A stretch of DNA of 45,441 bases from Pseudomonadota bacterium (GTDB lineage: Bacteria > Pseudomonadota > Gammaproteobacteria > Burkholderiales > Rhodocyclaceae): positions 1 to 45,441 of the forward strand of contig JAGTRY010000019.1 in the NCBI GenBank assembly GCA_018262235.1, written 5' to 3'. Positions 16,911-24,077 of the stretch are shown here, in pieces. Numbering within the stretch: position 1 is the first letter of the stretch; each line of letters starts with the position of its first letter. The translations under genes and the position numbers were made by a program. Under the pieces are notes generated by a model. That model did not search any database, had not been told where the DNA came from, and worked only from the letters and a program-made list of their open reading frames with translations.

Positions 16911-18410
16911 ATGCCAATCCAATCAAAAGAAGACGATCTAGAACAGCAAATCAACTACTTTGCCATGCAAGAACTGGATGGCTTTGGAAAGGCTATCGCG
17001 GGTCACATCTCCTCAGTTGATGCACTTCAGGATATTGCGCAGAGGAAAATCAACCCTGAATATGCTGATAACAACTACCATCAACAAGCCGGGTTTTCAA
17101 ACGAAATAAAACACGTAGCCAGACATAATGCAGAGGTTCACATCTCAAAAAGTGGGTCGCTGATAGCCACAACAGGGGCTGTGGGGGCGAACAACGACCC
17201 AACTGCAGACATCGTAGAGGTAAAAAAGTCTGGAAATATTAAGACCGATAACTGTGGCTCAGTGTCCGGCGGGCAGATGAAGCTGCATAAAGACATTGCA
17301 AGCTATGACAAATTAACGAACGAAAATTTTGAAAAATACAAATCCGTCGACTTGATTGTTCCGGCTGATCATTTTGATGTCGTCAAATCAAACTGGGAAC
17401 AGCAGTGTTCCAGCCTTGAAAAACAAATAAGTCGGGCGAAAGCAGCCGGAAATGACTCTTTAGCCAGGCATCTTTCAACAAAAAAGAAAAATATCGAAGA
17501 TTCGCTATCTAGACTGAAACCTTCCAAAGTCACAAGTTCTGACGCCATGGAAGCCAGAAAGTCTCCGCTGATCAGCACTTCGAAAGATGTCGCTCAACTC
17601 GCTCTCAGGGGAGGGCTTGAGAGTGCAAAAAATGCAGCAGCTTATTCTGCCGCTATATCCGGCGCAAACAACATCCTGTCTGTCATACAAGGAGATAAAA
17701 GCGTTGAGGACGCAGCAGGGGATACCCTGCGCACCACAAGCAAGGCGGCGGGGGTTGCGCTGGTCTCCGGCGCCGCAACAGCAACCATTGCGGGGGCTAT
17801 GCAAGCCGCTACGAATCAAACAATCAAAAGCCTTGGAAACTCGGCAACGCCTGCCCTTATTGTGCAGAGTGGATCTATTATTGCAAAAGGGGTCATACGG
17901 TTAGTCAAAGGGGAAATTTCTTCTGAAGAGTTTTCCGCATCCATAACAAAGGAGGGGGCGACTCTAGCTACGTCAATGACAGGGTCGAATCTTGGCGCTG
18001 TCTTAGGAACGTGTATTGCACCCGGCGTCGGAACAGTAATCGGCGGCATGCTCGGCGGCATGGCGGCCTCCTTGCTTAGCAGCAGCGCCTACGCGGCGCT
18101 ACAAAACTCAATCCAATCACTACAGCTATCAGAGATTCAATTAAGAAGAACTGAAGAAATATGCGAACGCATAATTTCATCAAACAGGATATATCGAGCC
18201 AACCTAACCAGAACATTTGATGGCTTTTTCTCCACGAAAAGCCATGAAATTCAAACAGGGTTCGACTTGATTTTCGAAGCAATGATGAAAGGTGAGTCGG
18301 CAGATTTCGGACTAAGATCCTTAGCTAAAGCATTCGGAACAAAATTGACTTTTGACTCAGACACTGAATTTGACGCCAACTTAAAGAGTGGCGCCACTCT
18401 GAATTTTTGA
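16911..18410 (+). CDS. Unknown protein C of the three-gene operon: N-terminal domain with D/QxK residues plus glycine-zipper membrane domain
   Basis: The 499-residue product belongs to a family I have seen only as hypothetical proteins in other bacteria. The N-terminal domain has GFSNEIKHVARHNAE (61-75), DPTADIVEV (96-104), GGQMK (120-124) and VDLIVPADHFD (146-156). The pairing of an acidic strand with Q-x-K is reminiscent of PD-(D/E)xK nuclease folds, but this is only a suggestion. A charged coil follows (about 160-205). Then come Gly/Ala-rich hydrophobic blocks (about 278-300 and 358-392, e.g. GTVIGGMLGGMAASLLSSSAY), with a helical C-terminus. It starts nine bases after gene B with no clear Shine-Dalgarno, so coupling to B is likely. 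A hairpin terminator follows. Possible role: effector with a soluble domain and a membrane-active domain. Confidence 0.75.
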   Translation: MPIQSKEDDLEQQINYFAMQELDGFGKAIAGHISSVDALQDIAQRKINPEYADNNYHQQAGFSNEIKHVARHNAEVHISKSGSLIATTGAVGANNDPTADIVEVKKSGNIKTDNCGSVSGGQMKLHKDIASYDKLTNENFEKYKSVDLIVPADHFDVVKSNWEQQCSSLEKQISRAKAAGNDSLARHLSTKKKNIEDSLSRLKPSKVTSSDAMEARKSPLISTSKDVAQLALRGGLESAKNAAAYSAAISGANNILSVIQGDKSVEDAAGDTLRTTSKAAGVALVSGAATATIAGAMQAATNQTIKSLGNSATPALIVQSGSIIAKGVIRLVKGEISSEEFSASITKEGATLATSMTGSNLGAVLGTCIAPGVGTVIGGMLGGMAASLLSSSAYAALQNSIQSLQLSEIQLRRTEEICERIISSNRIYRANLTRTFDGFFSTKSHEIQTGFDLIFEAMMKGESADFGLRSLAKAFGTKLTFDSDTEFDANLKSGATLNF

Positions 18411-18452
18411 TCACAAACCAGTCAATACGTCATTCATTAACACCAAGAAAAG

Positions 18453-18474
18453 TAGCGCCCTAATCCGGGCGCTA
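18453..18474. terminator. Bidirectional terminator hairpin between convergent genes
   Basis: TAGCGCCC (18453-18460) and GGGCGCTA (18467-18474) form a perfect 8-bp stem with a TAATCC loop between the ends of protein C (plus) and the RDF-like gene (minus). A-rich bases to the left (AAGAAAAG) give a weak U-tract for the minus-strand transcript. The plus-strand side is less T-rich. Confidence 0.6.
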
Positions 18475-18480
18475 AGTACA

Positions 18481-19407
18481 TTACTTTCCGACACTTATCT
18501 CCTGCGCCTTACCGGCCCCCAGCCGATCAGTCAGCTTGGCAGGTCGTCGCTCAGTTCTAGCAGGCCCTTGGATTTCCCCGCTGCCCGCACCGGCCCCCTC
18601 TTCCTCCGGATAGAACTCCTCGACAATCGCTGGAGCTTCGCCTTCGCTTTCCTCGAAGCATCCATTGGCCAGCGCTTGCCTTGCCGCGTCCTCCAGTTGC
18701 ACCGTCTCAACTCCGGCTTCCCCTTGGCGGATTGCTTCGGTTCGGGCAAAGCACACGGCTTCAATCACACTGTCACCATCCCGCAAGGTTAGATCAGCAT
18801 AATAGACCGGCGTACCACGTGAGAGCGTGGTGCTCTTGGCGCGCAGTCTGAGCATCAATGGCAGATGCTTGGCGTTTCCACCGCTGATCGCGTTGAGGTA
18901 CTCCAGCCTAGCTGCAAGCGTACGAACCGAGTTATAGCCTGTGGTCCGGAAGATGAAGCTTCCCAGATCATCGTCCTGCCCCTCGATCTGCACGTTGAGC
19001 CTGCCAAATAGCTTGCAGCCTCCCGATTTGCCGTACTCGCAGCAGTCCGGTGAAGGGCAAGGCAGATCCTGAACGCCCTGCTCAGTCACGCGCTTGGCAG
19101 TCTGCCCATCACCCACGCAGGCAGGCCTGCCAGTGGAACGATCAAACAGGCTGTACTGCGCCCGCAGATTGAGGTCCGGCGAGTTGAACAGCAGCTTGAC
19201 CGGAATGGCGCGCAGCTTGCCATTGGCCATGCCTTCGGCCAGCTTCGTCTGCAGCGGGTGATTGAGCCAGCCATCCCGGTTCTGGACCTGGGTGGTGATG
19301 GTGAAGAAATCGTCCTTCTCCGGCAGACGCTTGCCGTTGCGTTCGACGATGTGACCGATGGAAATTCGCCCGATCACGGGCGGGGTAATGGCGAGTCCCT
19401 TGATCAT
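18481..19407 (-). CDS. RDF-like 'hydrolase or metal-binding' protein of integrative elements
   Basis: The 308-residue protein matches the group usually annotated 'hydrolase or metal-binding protein' in ICEs and plasmids, which I relate to phage recombination directionality factors. Signs are the N-terminal PPVIGRISIGHIVERNGKRLPEKDDFFTI pattern (shown with its first residues), the cysteine set CPSPDCCEYGKSGGCKLFGRL, a probable metal site (about 115-138), and FIFRTTGYNSVRTLAARL. The C-terminal 60 residues are acidic and Pro/Gly/Ala-rich and look disordered. It is downstream of the YqaJ gene by 32 bases with a good GAAAGGA ribosome-binding site, the usual neighbour. A role in element recombination or excision is likely but unproven. 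Confidence 0.78.
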   Translation of the reverse strand: MIKGLAITPPVIGRISIGHIVERNGKRLPEKDDFFTITTQVQNRDGWLNHPLQTKLAEGMANGKLRAIPVKLLFNSPDLNLRAQYSLFDRSTGRPACVGDGQTAKRVTEQGVQDLPCPSPDCCEYGKSGGCKLFGRLNVQIEGQDDDLGSFIFRTTGYNSVRTLAARLEYLNAISGGNAKHLPLMLRLRAKSTTLSRGTPVYYADLTLRDGDSVIEAVCFARTEAIRQGEAGVETVQLEDAARQALANGCFEESEGEAPAIVEEFYPEEEGAGAGSGEIQGPARTERRPAKLTDRLGAGKAQEISVGK

Positions 19408-19439
19408 GATTCGATCCTTTCATGTGATGAGGGGTGTGC

Positions 19440-20414
19440 TTAACTTTTTGCAGGAACAGGTTTTTCAACCTGCATAAGGAATCGCCGGGTGCCCGGCGTA
19501 GTGATGGCGTACTGCGCGGCAAGTGCAGGCTGATCGGTTAGCAAACGCTTCAAATCGATGCCCTGGCTATCCTTGGGCTTCTTCCAGCTGACCTTGCCGC
19601 CCACGAATAGCGCGGTGGTGGCATTGCCCATCGCGGACTGGATCGTCTGCTTGTGGGTGGCCTCCAGAAACTCCAGCTGCTCGCGCCGACGCTTCATGTC
19701 CAGCAGTTCGCAGAAAAGCCGGTTGAGCTGATCAGAATCCGTACAGTCGATGGTTTCGCCGGAGTCCTGCGGATACATCCAGTCCAGCGCTCTGCCACAG
19801 GAGTCCGAGCCATCGGCATCCGGTGGCACGTCATCCGTCACGCTTTGCCAGAAGCCTATCTCCTGATCGACGAGATCAAAGATCTTTTCTTCGTCACGCT
19901 CGATACGGTAGATCCGGAAGTCCTGCCCGCCGATCAGCACCGCTACATCTGCCCAGGCTTTGCCAGTAACGGCAAGCTGGTGGAGCACCTGGCATTGATA
20001 GGCCTCCGGCACCGTCTCTTCCCACAACGGGGCTGAGTGATAGCTGGCGGTCTTTATTTCCAGAATTCCGTCATAGCCCACTGCACGATCCAGATTGGCG
20101 AGCATGAAAGACTGAGTGGGATGCTGGAGTACCGCATTGACGCGTCGTACCTTGTTGCCTGTGCGCTGCTGATACACAGCGGCGAGGATCGGCTCCAGGG
20201 TGGTTCCCCAGAAGACGGCTTCTTTCTCGCTGATGTTTTCAGGCTGCTTGCGGTTGGTTTTCTCAAGCCAGAGCTCCAGCGGGCTTTTGTAGGGAGACAG
20301 ACCGACTGCAGCGGCCGCATCGGAAGAACCGATCCCACCGTTGCGCACTTCCAGCCATTTTTCGCGGCTCATGTCCTTGGTGGAAACGAGTCGCACTGCA
20401 TTGCCATGTTTCAT
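19440..20414 (-). CDS. YqaJ-type viral recombinase/exonuclease
   Basis: The 324-residue protein has the lambda-exonuclease-like PD-(D/E)xK fold signatures of the YqaJ family: GIGSSDAAAAVGLSPYKSPLELW near residues 27-49, then EAVFWGTTLEPI, ANLDRAVGYDGILEIKTA carrying the catalytic Asp and the E-x-K pair, and YQCQVLHQLAVTG (the Q..Q motif). These enzymes resect double-stranded DNA 5' to 3' for annealing-type recombination. The C-terminal part (about 230-324) is the extension seen in ICE versions. The ATG is preceded by TGGAGGT and, further up, by a strong hairpin with U-tract (20438-20467). Confidence 0.88.
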   Translation of the reverse strand: MKHGNAVRLVSTKDMSREKWLEVRNGGIGSSDAAAAVGLSPYKSPLELWLEKTNRKQPENISEKEAVFWGTTLEPILAAVYQQRTGNKVRRVNAVLQHPTQSFMLANLDRAVGYDGILEIKTASYHSAPLWEETVPEAYQCQVLHQLAVTGKAWADVAVLIGGQDFRIYRIERDEEKIFDLVDQEIGFWQSVTDDVPPDADGSDSCGRALDWMYPQDSGETIDCTDSDQLNRLFCELLDMKRRREQLEFLEATHKQTIQSAMGNATTALFVGGKVSWKKPKDSQGIDLKRLLTDQPALAAQYAITTPGTRRFLMQVEKPVPAKS

Positions 20415-20428
20415 GATGTGACCTCCAG

Positions 20429-20467
20429 AAAAGCAAACACCCAGCGCGGCCGAGGCCGGGCTGGGTG
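20429..20467 (-). promoter_or_regulatory. Hairpin with U-tract in the leader of the YqaJ gene
   Basis: Fourteen-base arms (20438-20451 and 20454-20467, one mismatch; ends CACCCAGC/GCTGGGTG) form a GC-rich stem. On the minus strand it is followed by TTTGCTTTT and then the TGGAGGT ribosome-binding site of the YqaJ gene. It has the form of an intrinsic terminator or attenuator inside the 5' leader. Confidence 0.65.
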
Positions 20468-20678
20468 CTGTGCGGGTGTGATGAGTGGCTGGGTGTCAGC
20501 CAGAGGTGGGAGCAGCCTCCAGTCCATGAGAGGACCGGGAACGCTCAAGGGTGCGACGTTTCCATTTTGTTGAGCCCCGTAACGTCGCCAAAAGCTCTTG
20601 TTGTTATTGGTCCGCAGCGCTCGGCCCGCCTGGCACTGGCTACTGAGTGGCCAAGCGAGGCAATCCAATTGAGAGAGG

Positions 20679-21005
20679 TCAGTACTCCTCGGGCAGGAGC
20701 AAGGTAGTTACCGAGCGGTCCGCTTCGGTGACGATCCAGATCCTTACCTCTGGCGCAATCTCATAGACGGACAGTAGGCGGTCCCCGGCCAGTAGCGCCG
20801 CATCATTGAGCGCGGCATCCTCCGGACAAACCGAACCCCAGTCGCCCGACAGATGACGGGCCAGAAAACGGATCGGCAAGCAGCCCGCCGCCTCCATGGC
20901 TTCGAGAGCGGCAGGCGTGCTGACAATCTGGCCAGGGGAGAACTTTTGAGGGGTGATGCTCAAAGTGAAAGCGGGGCCAGTCGGCCCCATCGGTGTTTGG
21001 TGCAT
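20679..21005 (-). CDS. Conserved small ICE/plasmid protein (hypothetical), 108 aa
   Basis: The frame is open from 21095, but ATG 21005 (MHQTPMGP) has a perfect GGAGGT five bases upstream, so the 108-residue form is preferred. The conserved pattern is FSPGQIVSTPAALEAMEAAG, LARHLSGDWGSVCPEDAALNDAALL (shown in two pieces), GDRLLSVYEI and a C-terminal EADRSVTTLLLPEEY. It is a common companion of YqaJ and DUF932 genes in ICEs and plasmids, often mis-annotated as a plasmid-related or restriction subunit protein. Function unknown; no enzymatic motif. A terminator-like hairpin precedes it (21028-21058). Confidence 0.8.
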   Translation of the reverse strand: MHQTPMGPTGPAFTLSITPQKFSPGQIVSTPAALEAMEAAGCLPIRFLARHLSGDWGSVCPEDAALNDAALLAGDRLLSVYEIAPEVRIWIVTEADRSVTTLLLPEEY

Positions 21006-21020
21006 GTGAAACCTCCAGGC

Positions 21021-21058
21021 AAAAGAAATGCCGCGTCCCGGTGAAGGAAACGCGGCAT
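21021..21058 (-). promoter_or_regulatory. Hairpin with U-tract in the leader of the 108-aa gene
   Basis: ATGCCGCGT (21028-21036) pairs perfectly with ACGCGGCAT (21050-21058). On the minus strand TTTCTTTT follows at once, and the GGAGGT of the next gene comes a few bases later. It has the same arrangement as the leaders of the YqaJ, DUF932 and zinc-ribbon genes. Confidence 0.62.
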
Positions 21059-21095
21059 TGATGGAATGAAGAGAGCGCAACCGGAGGCTGCGCAC

Positions 21096-21425
21096 GCAAA
21101 CAAAGTTACTTGGATTGAGTGAGCCGGGATCGAGCTGACCAGCTAATGAACGGCAGATGCCGATGTGCTACATTGGCCGCATGCGGCCAGAAGCGGACCG
21201 TCAGACTGATGGCAGCAAAGCAGCCGTACGGAGCTTCAGAACTGAAATCTGAGAGGTGAGGTTTTTGTTGATTTTGTTAGTGCTGTGAATTTGTGCAGCA
21301 CAATCGTGAAAAGCCAAGCTGGAAGTCACTCTTCGCTGGTCGGTTGCGCCATATTAGGGAGCGCGAGCCGATAATTGGCAGCAAAACTTATCCCTATAAC
21401 ACTTTAGGCCTCGCAGAAGAAAGCC
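21096..21425. other. Non-coding interval with a 16-bp palindrome
   Basis: No gene is supported in this interval. It contains a perfect 16-bp palindrome, TGGCCGCATGCGGCCA, at 21174-21189, and an AT-rich stretch (about 21255-21290) that could hold a promoter for the plus-strand gene at 21426. I looked for an integron core site (GTTRRRY) that would mark the left end of a gene cassette and found no convincing one. Confidence 0.35.
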
Positions 21426-22067
21426 ATGCCCCTCGTGCCACGCATTCGAAGGCGACTGAAGCCCAGCAGTCTCAGGGCTGAGGTGAACCGGTCGCACTGG
21501 AACAGGAATCCAGAAGTCTGGACCGCCGTAGTGGCCGCCCTTGCGTTAGCCGTCAGCTTGTTCACTTGGCTTGATACCCGGAAGCAGTTGTCCTTGACGT
21601 CAGGTCAAGTTCGCGCCTATCTCCAAGTCGTGGAGGCGGAACTCTCGGAGCCGATGCGGCTGGGTGGCTATGTCAAGGTCAAGTTGAAACTCAAGAACTT
21701 GGGCCAAACCGCTGCAGTACGTGTAGTAGCAGATTTCGATCATCGACTCGGTACTCCCGGTGACGGCGGGAGTCCCAACTATGGTGCGAGACGAAAGCTC
21801 CAATCGTTCGGGCCCGGACTCGAGCGTCAAATCACTCTGACATCAAACAGGATGGAGCGATTTGCTCTTCCACCGCCGCAGTTTCGGCTGCCGCCCGTCA
21901 TGTACTTCTTCGGAACTGTTTGGTTTACCGATGACACCACCCAAGAGACACGCAAGGAGGACTGGTGCTACTCCCTGAAGTTCGTGACAGAGCAAGACCT
22001 GTCGAAAACAGACCTTGAGCCATGCGATATCCTGACGTACAAGTCTGAATACAACGCACCTGAGTGA
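21426..22067 (+). CDS. Hypothetical membrane-anchored protein, probable integron gene-cassette ORF
   Basis: No family recognised. The 213-residue protein has a basic N-terminus (RIRRRLKPSSLR), one membrane segment (about 32-49, VWTAVVAALALAVSLFTWL) and a soluble domain with beta-strand pattern (YVKVKLKLKNLGQTAAVRVVADF, typical of immunoglobulin-like sandwich folds). A purine-rich AGAAGAAAG precedes the ATG. It is the only plus-strand gene inside a minus-strand ICE module, and its stop is followed after 31 bases by an attC-like site, which fits a captured gene cassette. Later in-frame starts are possible. Confidence 0.6.
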   Translation: MPLVPRIRRRLKPSSLRAEVNRSHWNRNPEVWTAVVAALALAVSLFTWLDTRKQLSLTSGQVRAYLQVVEAELSEPMRLGGYVKVKLKLKNLGQTAAVRVVADFDHRLGTPGDGGSPNYGARRKLQSFGPGLERQITLTSNRMERFALPPPQFRLPPVMYFFGTVWFTDDTTQETRKEDWCYSLKFVTEQDLSKTDLEPCDILTYKSEYNAPE

Positions 22068-22098
22068 ACGAACTACGACGCGAGCGAGGCCAAGCGAG

Positions 22099-22380
22099 GC
22101 CTAACAGGGTGATGCAAAACTATTTTCAGCCCAAGAACTACCTGATTTCAGGAGAGCTTCGACCCTCAACCACCTTGAAAAAATGGCTTGTAGGCGATTT
22201 TGAGAGGTCGTCATATTCTCAGGCAATCTGAAATTTGGTTTTGCATCAGCCTGCTAGCCCCTCGCTCAAGCTGACCCGCTACGGCAAGCGCTGCAAGCCT
22301 GGTCCGCGGCACATGGTGCATTATCGCGAACCAGGCTTACAGCGCCCGCCTCCGCTGGCAGCTTAGCTCGAATGTTGAGT
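22099..22380 (+). other. Integron attC-like recombination site, interrupted by a MITE-like element
   Basis: The left core GCCTAAC (22099-22105) fits RYYYAAC and the right core GTTGAGT (22374-22380) fits GTTRRRY, in the orientation of a cassette whose ORF ends at 22067. Between them the CTCAAGCTGACC half (from 22264) and GGCAGCTTAGCTCGAA half (to 22372) match the inner L boxes of classical attC sites, with an extra unpaired C. The centre forms long stems: GCGCTG/CAGCGC and AAGCCTGGT/ACCAGGCTT extended by CGCG/CGCG. About 150 bases of an inverted-repeat element separate the left core from the rest. No integrase of the IntI type is in the window. Confidence 0.72.
22105..22253. mobile_element. 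MITE-like element of about 149 bp with terminal inverted repeats
   Basis: The left end CAGGGTGATGCAAAAC (22105-22120) and the right end, read in reverse complement as CAGGCTGATGCAAAAC (22238-22253), match in 15 of 16 bases. Weaker similarity continues to a shared TTTCAG. It has no coding capacity. Flanks are CTAA on the left and CTAG on the right, a near-match to a 4-bp YTAR duplication of the kind made by IS5-like transposases; this assignment is tentative. Exact borders may differ by a few bases. Confidence 0.6.
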
Positions 22381-22438
22381 GTCCGCTCTGCACGTTGCTG
22401 ACTGACCGCTCCGGGTCGTCACCTGCCTTCCGTTCAAG

Positions 22439-22471
22439 ATGCAGCTGGAAGGAAATTTCTCCCAGCTGCAT
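22439..22471. terminator. Hairpin after the DUF932 gene
   Basis: ATGCAGCTGG (22439-22448) and CCAGCTGCAT (22462-22471) pair perfectly, just beyond the stop of the minus-strand DUF932 gene at 22477. No clear U-tract follows, so it may act as a 3' stabilising stem or a weak terminator. Confidence 0.45.
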
Positions 22472-22476
22472 TCAAA

Positions 22477-23436
22477 TCAAGCTGCCATCTTCAACGCCTC
22501 ATCGAGGGCCTTCTTCTTGATGACAGCCCCCTGCCCGAACCAGGCCGAATCAAGTCGGTAGTCCTGACTACGGGCGCGGCGCTGATGATCAACAAACTCC
22601 GTGACCGAGTTGAGTAGCCCCCATGCCGTACCTTTGGCAGAGGTCAGTTCGGCACCTTGCCCGTGCCCGTCATACAGCGTCTGCACTGCCTTGATGGCGC
22701 GTTCGTTGCTCAGCCCCGTTGCCGTTGCGTTAGGATCAGTAAACACCCGCAGGAAGAAATTCATGGCCTCGTGTGATTTCACCTTCCGTTCCGACAGGGT
22801 GCGCATCCGGTACATGAACGAATCCCATGACGAGATTGATACGCCCAGTTGCTGCTTCACGGCTTGCGCATCAAAGCTCGTACTGTGCGGCACCTTCACC
22901 GCCTGACCACCATTGGCGAGTGCAATCGCCAGGGTGTTGTTGCAGACGACGCGGATGCTGGTGAACTGGGCTGTAGTGGCAAGCGTGCCATCGCAGGCGG
23001 TAGCCAGCAGCAGATAACCATTTACCGTGTCATTGCCCTTGAGTGATGCAGACAGCCCGGTACGCGCAAGCGCCCATACCTTTCGGCCTTCCTTGAGCAC
23101 GCCTGCTGTTTCCAGTTCGAAGCCGGAGAGTTCTGTGAGATCCCGGTAGAACTCCAGAATCTCGCGAGGCTGCACCACCTGAAAACGATTCGAGACCACC
23201 GACAGCGCGGCCTTGGTGTCCGAGCGGTACAACACCTTCTGATCACCAAAGGTCATGATCGAGCCCAGCATGCCCGCTGATTCGGCCATGTAGCGGACAG
23301 GTGTTTCAAGAATCTGGAAAGCCATGCCGGCCTGCTGAGCCCAGACTTCCAGTGGTTGTTTGGGAACCAGTTGATTACCCAGACCGTGCCAGGGCGTTTC
23401 CCCGACGTAGGCCATTTTTTGTACGAGATGTGCCAT
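22477..23436 (-). CDS. DUF932 (phage/plasmid-like TIGR03299-type) protein
   Basis: The protein (319 residues from ATG 23436, which has AAGGAG seven bases upstream; the frame extends to 23496) begins MAHLVQKMAYVGETPWHGLGN, the hallmark of DUF932/TIGR03299 proteins. LYRSDTKAALSVVSNRFQVVQPREILEF and FTSIRVVCNNTLAIAL (given in part) follow, with the C-terminal RARSQDYRLDSAWFGQGA segment. These proteins accompany recombination genes in phages, plasmids and ICEs; their biochemical function is not established. Here it sits upstream of the 108-aa, YqaJ and RDF-like genes on the same strand, although the cassette-like gene and attC now lie between. Confidence 0.88.
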   Translation of the reverse strand: MAHLVQKMAYVGETPWHGLGNQLVPKQPLEVWAQQAGMAFQILETPVRYMAESAGMLGSIMTFGDQKVLYRSDTKAALSVVSNRFQVVQPREILEFYRDLTELSGFELETAGVLKEGRKVWALARTGLSASLKGNDTVNGYLLLATACDGTLATTAQFTSIRVVCNNTLAIALANGGQAVKVPHSTSFDAQAVKQQLGVSISSWDSFMYRMRTLSERKVKSHEAMNFFLRVFTDPNATATGLSNERAIKAVQTLYDGHGQGAELTSAKGTAWGLLNSVTEFVDHQRRARSQDYRLDSAWFGQGAVIKKKALDEALKMAA

Positions 23437-23470
23437 GAATAGCTCCTTTGCAATGGCATACCCTGGACGT

Positions 23471-23494
23471 AAAAAGCCTCCGCCGCGCGGATGC
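23471..23494 (-). terminator. Terminator-like hairpin with U5 tract before the DUF932 gene
   Basis: On the minus strand GCATCCGC-GCG-GCGGAGGC (one mismatch) is followed directly by TTTTT. It lies about 35 bases upstream of the DUF932 start codon and downstream of the zinc-ribbon gene, so it could end that transcript or attenuate the next. Confidence 0.65.
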
Positions 23495-23581
23495 ATTCAG
23501 TCCAAGGGGATTAATAGAGGAATGCGCCGAACTGGCGCTAAAGAGAAACCTGACTTCGGCTACGGCTACGAACAGCTCAGA

Positions 23582-23926
23582 TCAGCCTTGGTGCTGACCA
23601 CTCGGGTTGCTGAAGACGCAACCGCACTCCAGGCACTCGCAATTGCCGAGTACCTTTTCATCGACCACTTCACCGAGCTTGGCACCCGCTACACAGCCAG
23701 CAGCACCACCGACCAGACCACCGAACAGCGCGCCAGCCAGACCACCCAGCACCACACCCACCGGGCCAGCAACCGCACCCACCACCGCTCCGGCTTGAGC
23801 ACCCGATACAGCACCGGCTGCACCAGTAGCGGCACCACCCGCTGCGCCGATGACGCCACCGGCACGTTTTCCGACTTCGCGCGGAACGATACGCTCCGAA
23901 TGACAACGAGGACATTGAAGAGACAT
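23582..23926 (-). CDS. Zinc-ribbon plus glycine-zipper small protein, 114 aa
   Basis: ATG 23926 has AGGAGGT five bases upstream and begins MSLQCPRCHSERIVPREVG; an upstream in-frame ATG at 23980 is less likely. The protein has a CPRC knuckle at residues 5-8 and a matching CECLEC pair near the C-terminus, which together could form a split zinc ribbon. Between them is a very Gly/Ala/Val-rich segment (about 20-90, GGVIGAAGGAATGAAGAV, GPVGVVLGGLAGALFGG), a glycine-zipper-like membrane region. The function is unknown. Both cysteine pairs being on the same side would give a membrane hairpin with a cytoplasmic zinc head. A strong leader hairpin precedes it. Confidence 0.75.
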   Translation of the reverse strand: MSLQCPRCHSERIVPREVGKRAGGVIGAAGGAATGAAGAVSGAQAGAVVGAVAGPVGVVLGGLAGALFGGLVGGAAGCVAGAKLGEVVDEKVLGNCECLECGCVFSNPSGQHQG

Positions 23927-23949
23927 GAGAACCTCCTGAGAACACGCAT

Positions 23950-24001
23950 AAAAACAAAGCCCGCTCCCGATCTCTGGCATATCAGAGACAGGGAGACGGG
24001 C
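23950..24001 (-). promoter_or_regulatory. Long hairpin with U-tract in the leader of the zinc-ribbon gene
   Basis: An 18-19 base stem (23959-23976 with 23983-24001; GCCCG, CTCCC and TCTCTG blocks pair) is followed on the minus strand by TTTGTTTTT and, 15 bases on, by the AGGAGGT of the gene. This is the strongest of the four leader hairpins in this module. Confidence 0.65.
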
Positions 24002-24077
24002 ATCGATGCGGCAGGAACAAGGCCCTAATGAACGCGGACCTTGTGCCTACTCAGGTGGGTAATATGTGTCTGAAAAT

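Noticed and set aside
20411-20668. 85-codon minus-strand frame between the 108-aa and YqaJ genes
   Set aside because: It overlaps the YqaJ leader hairpin and start, lacks a ribosome-binding site and has no recognisable similarity.
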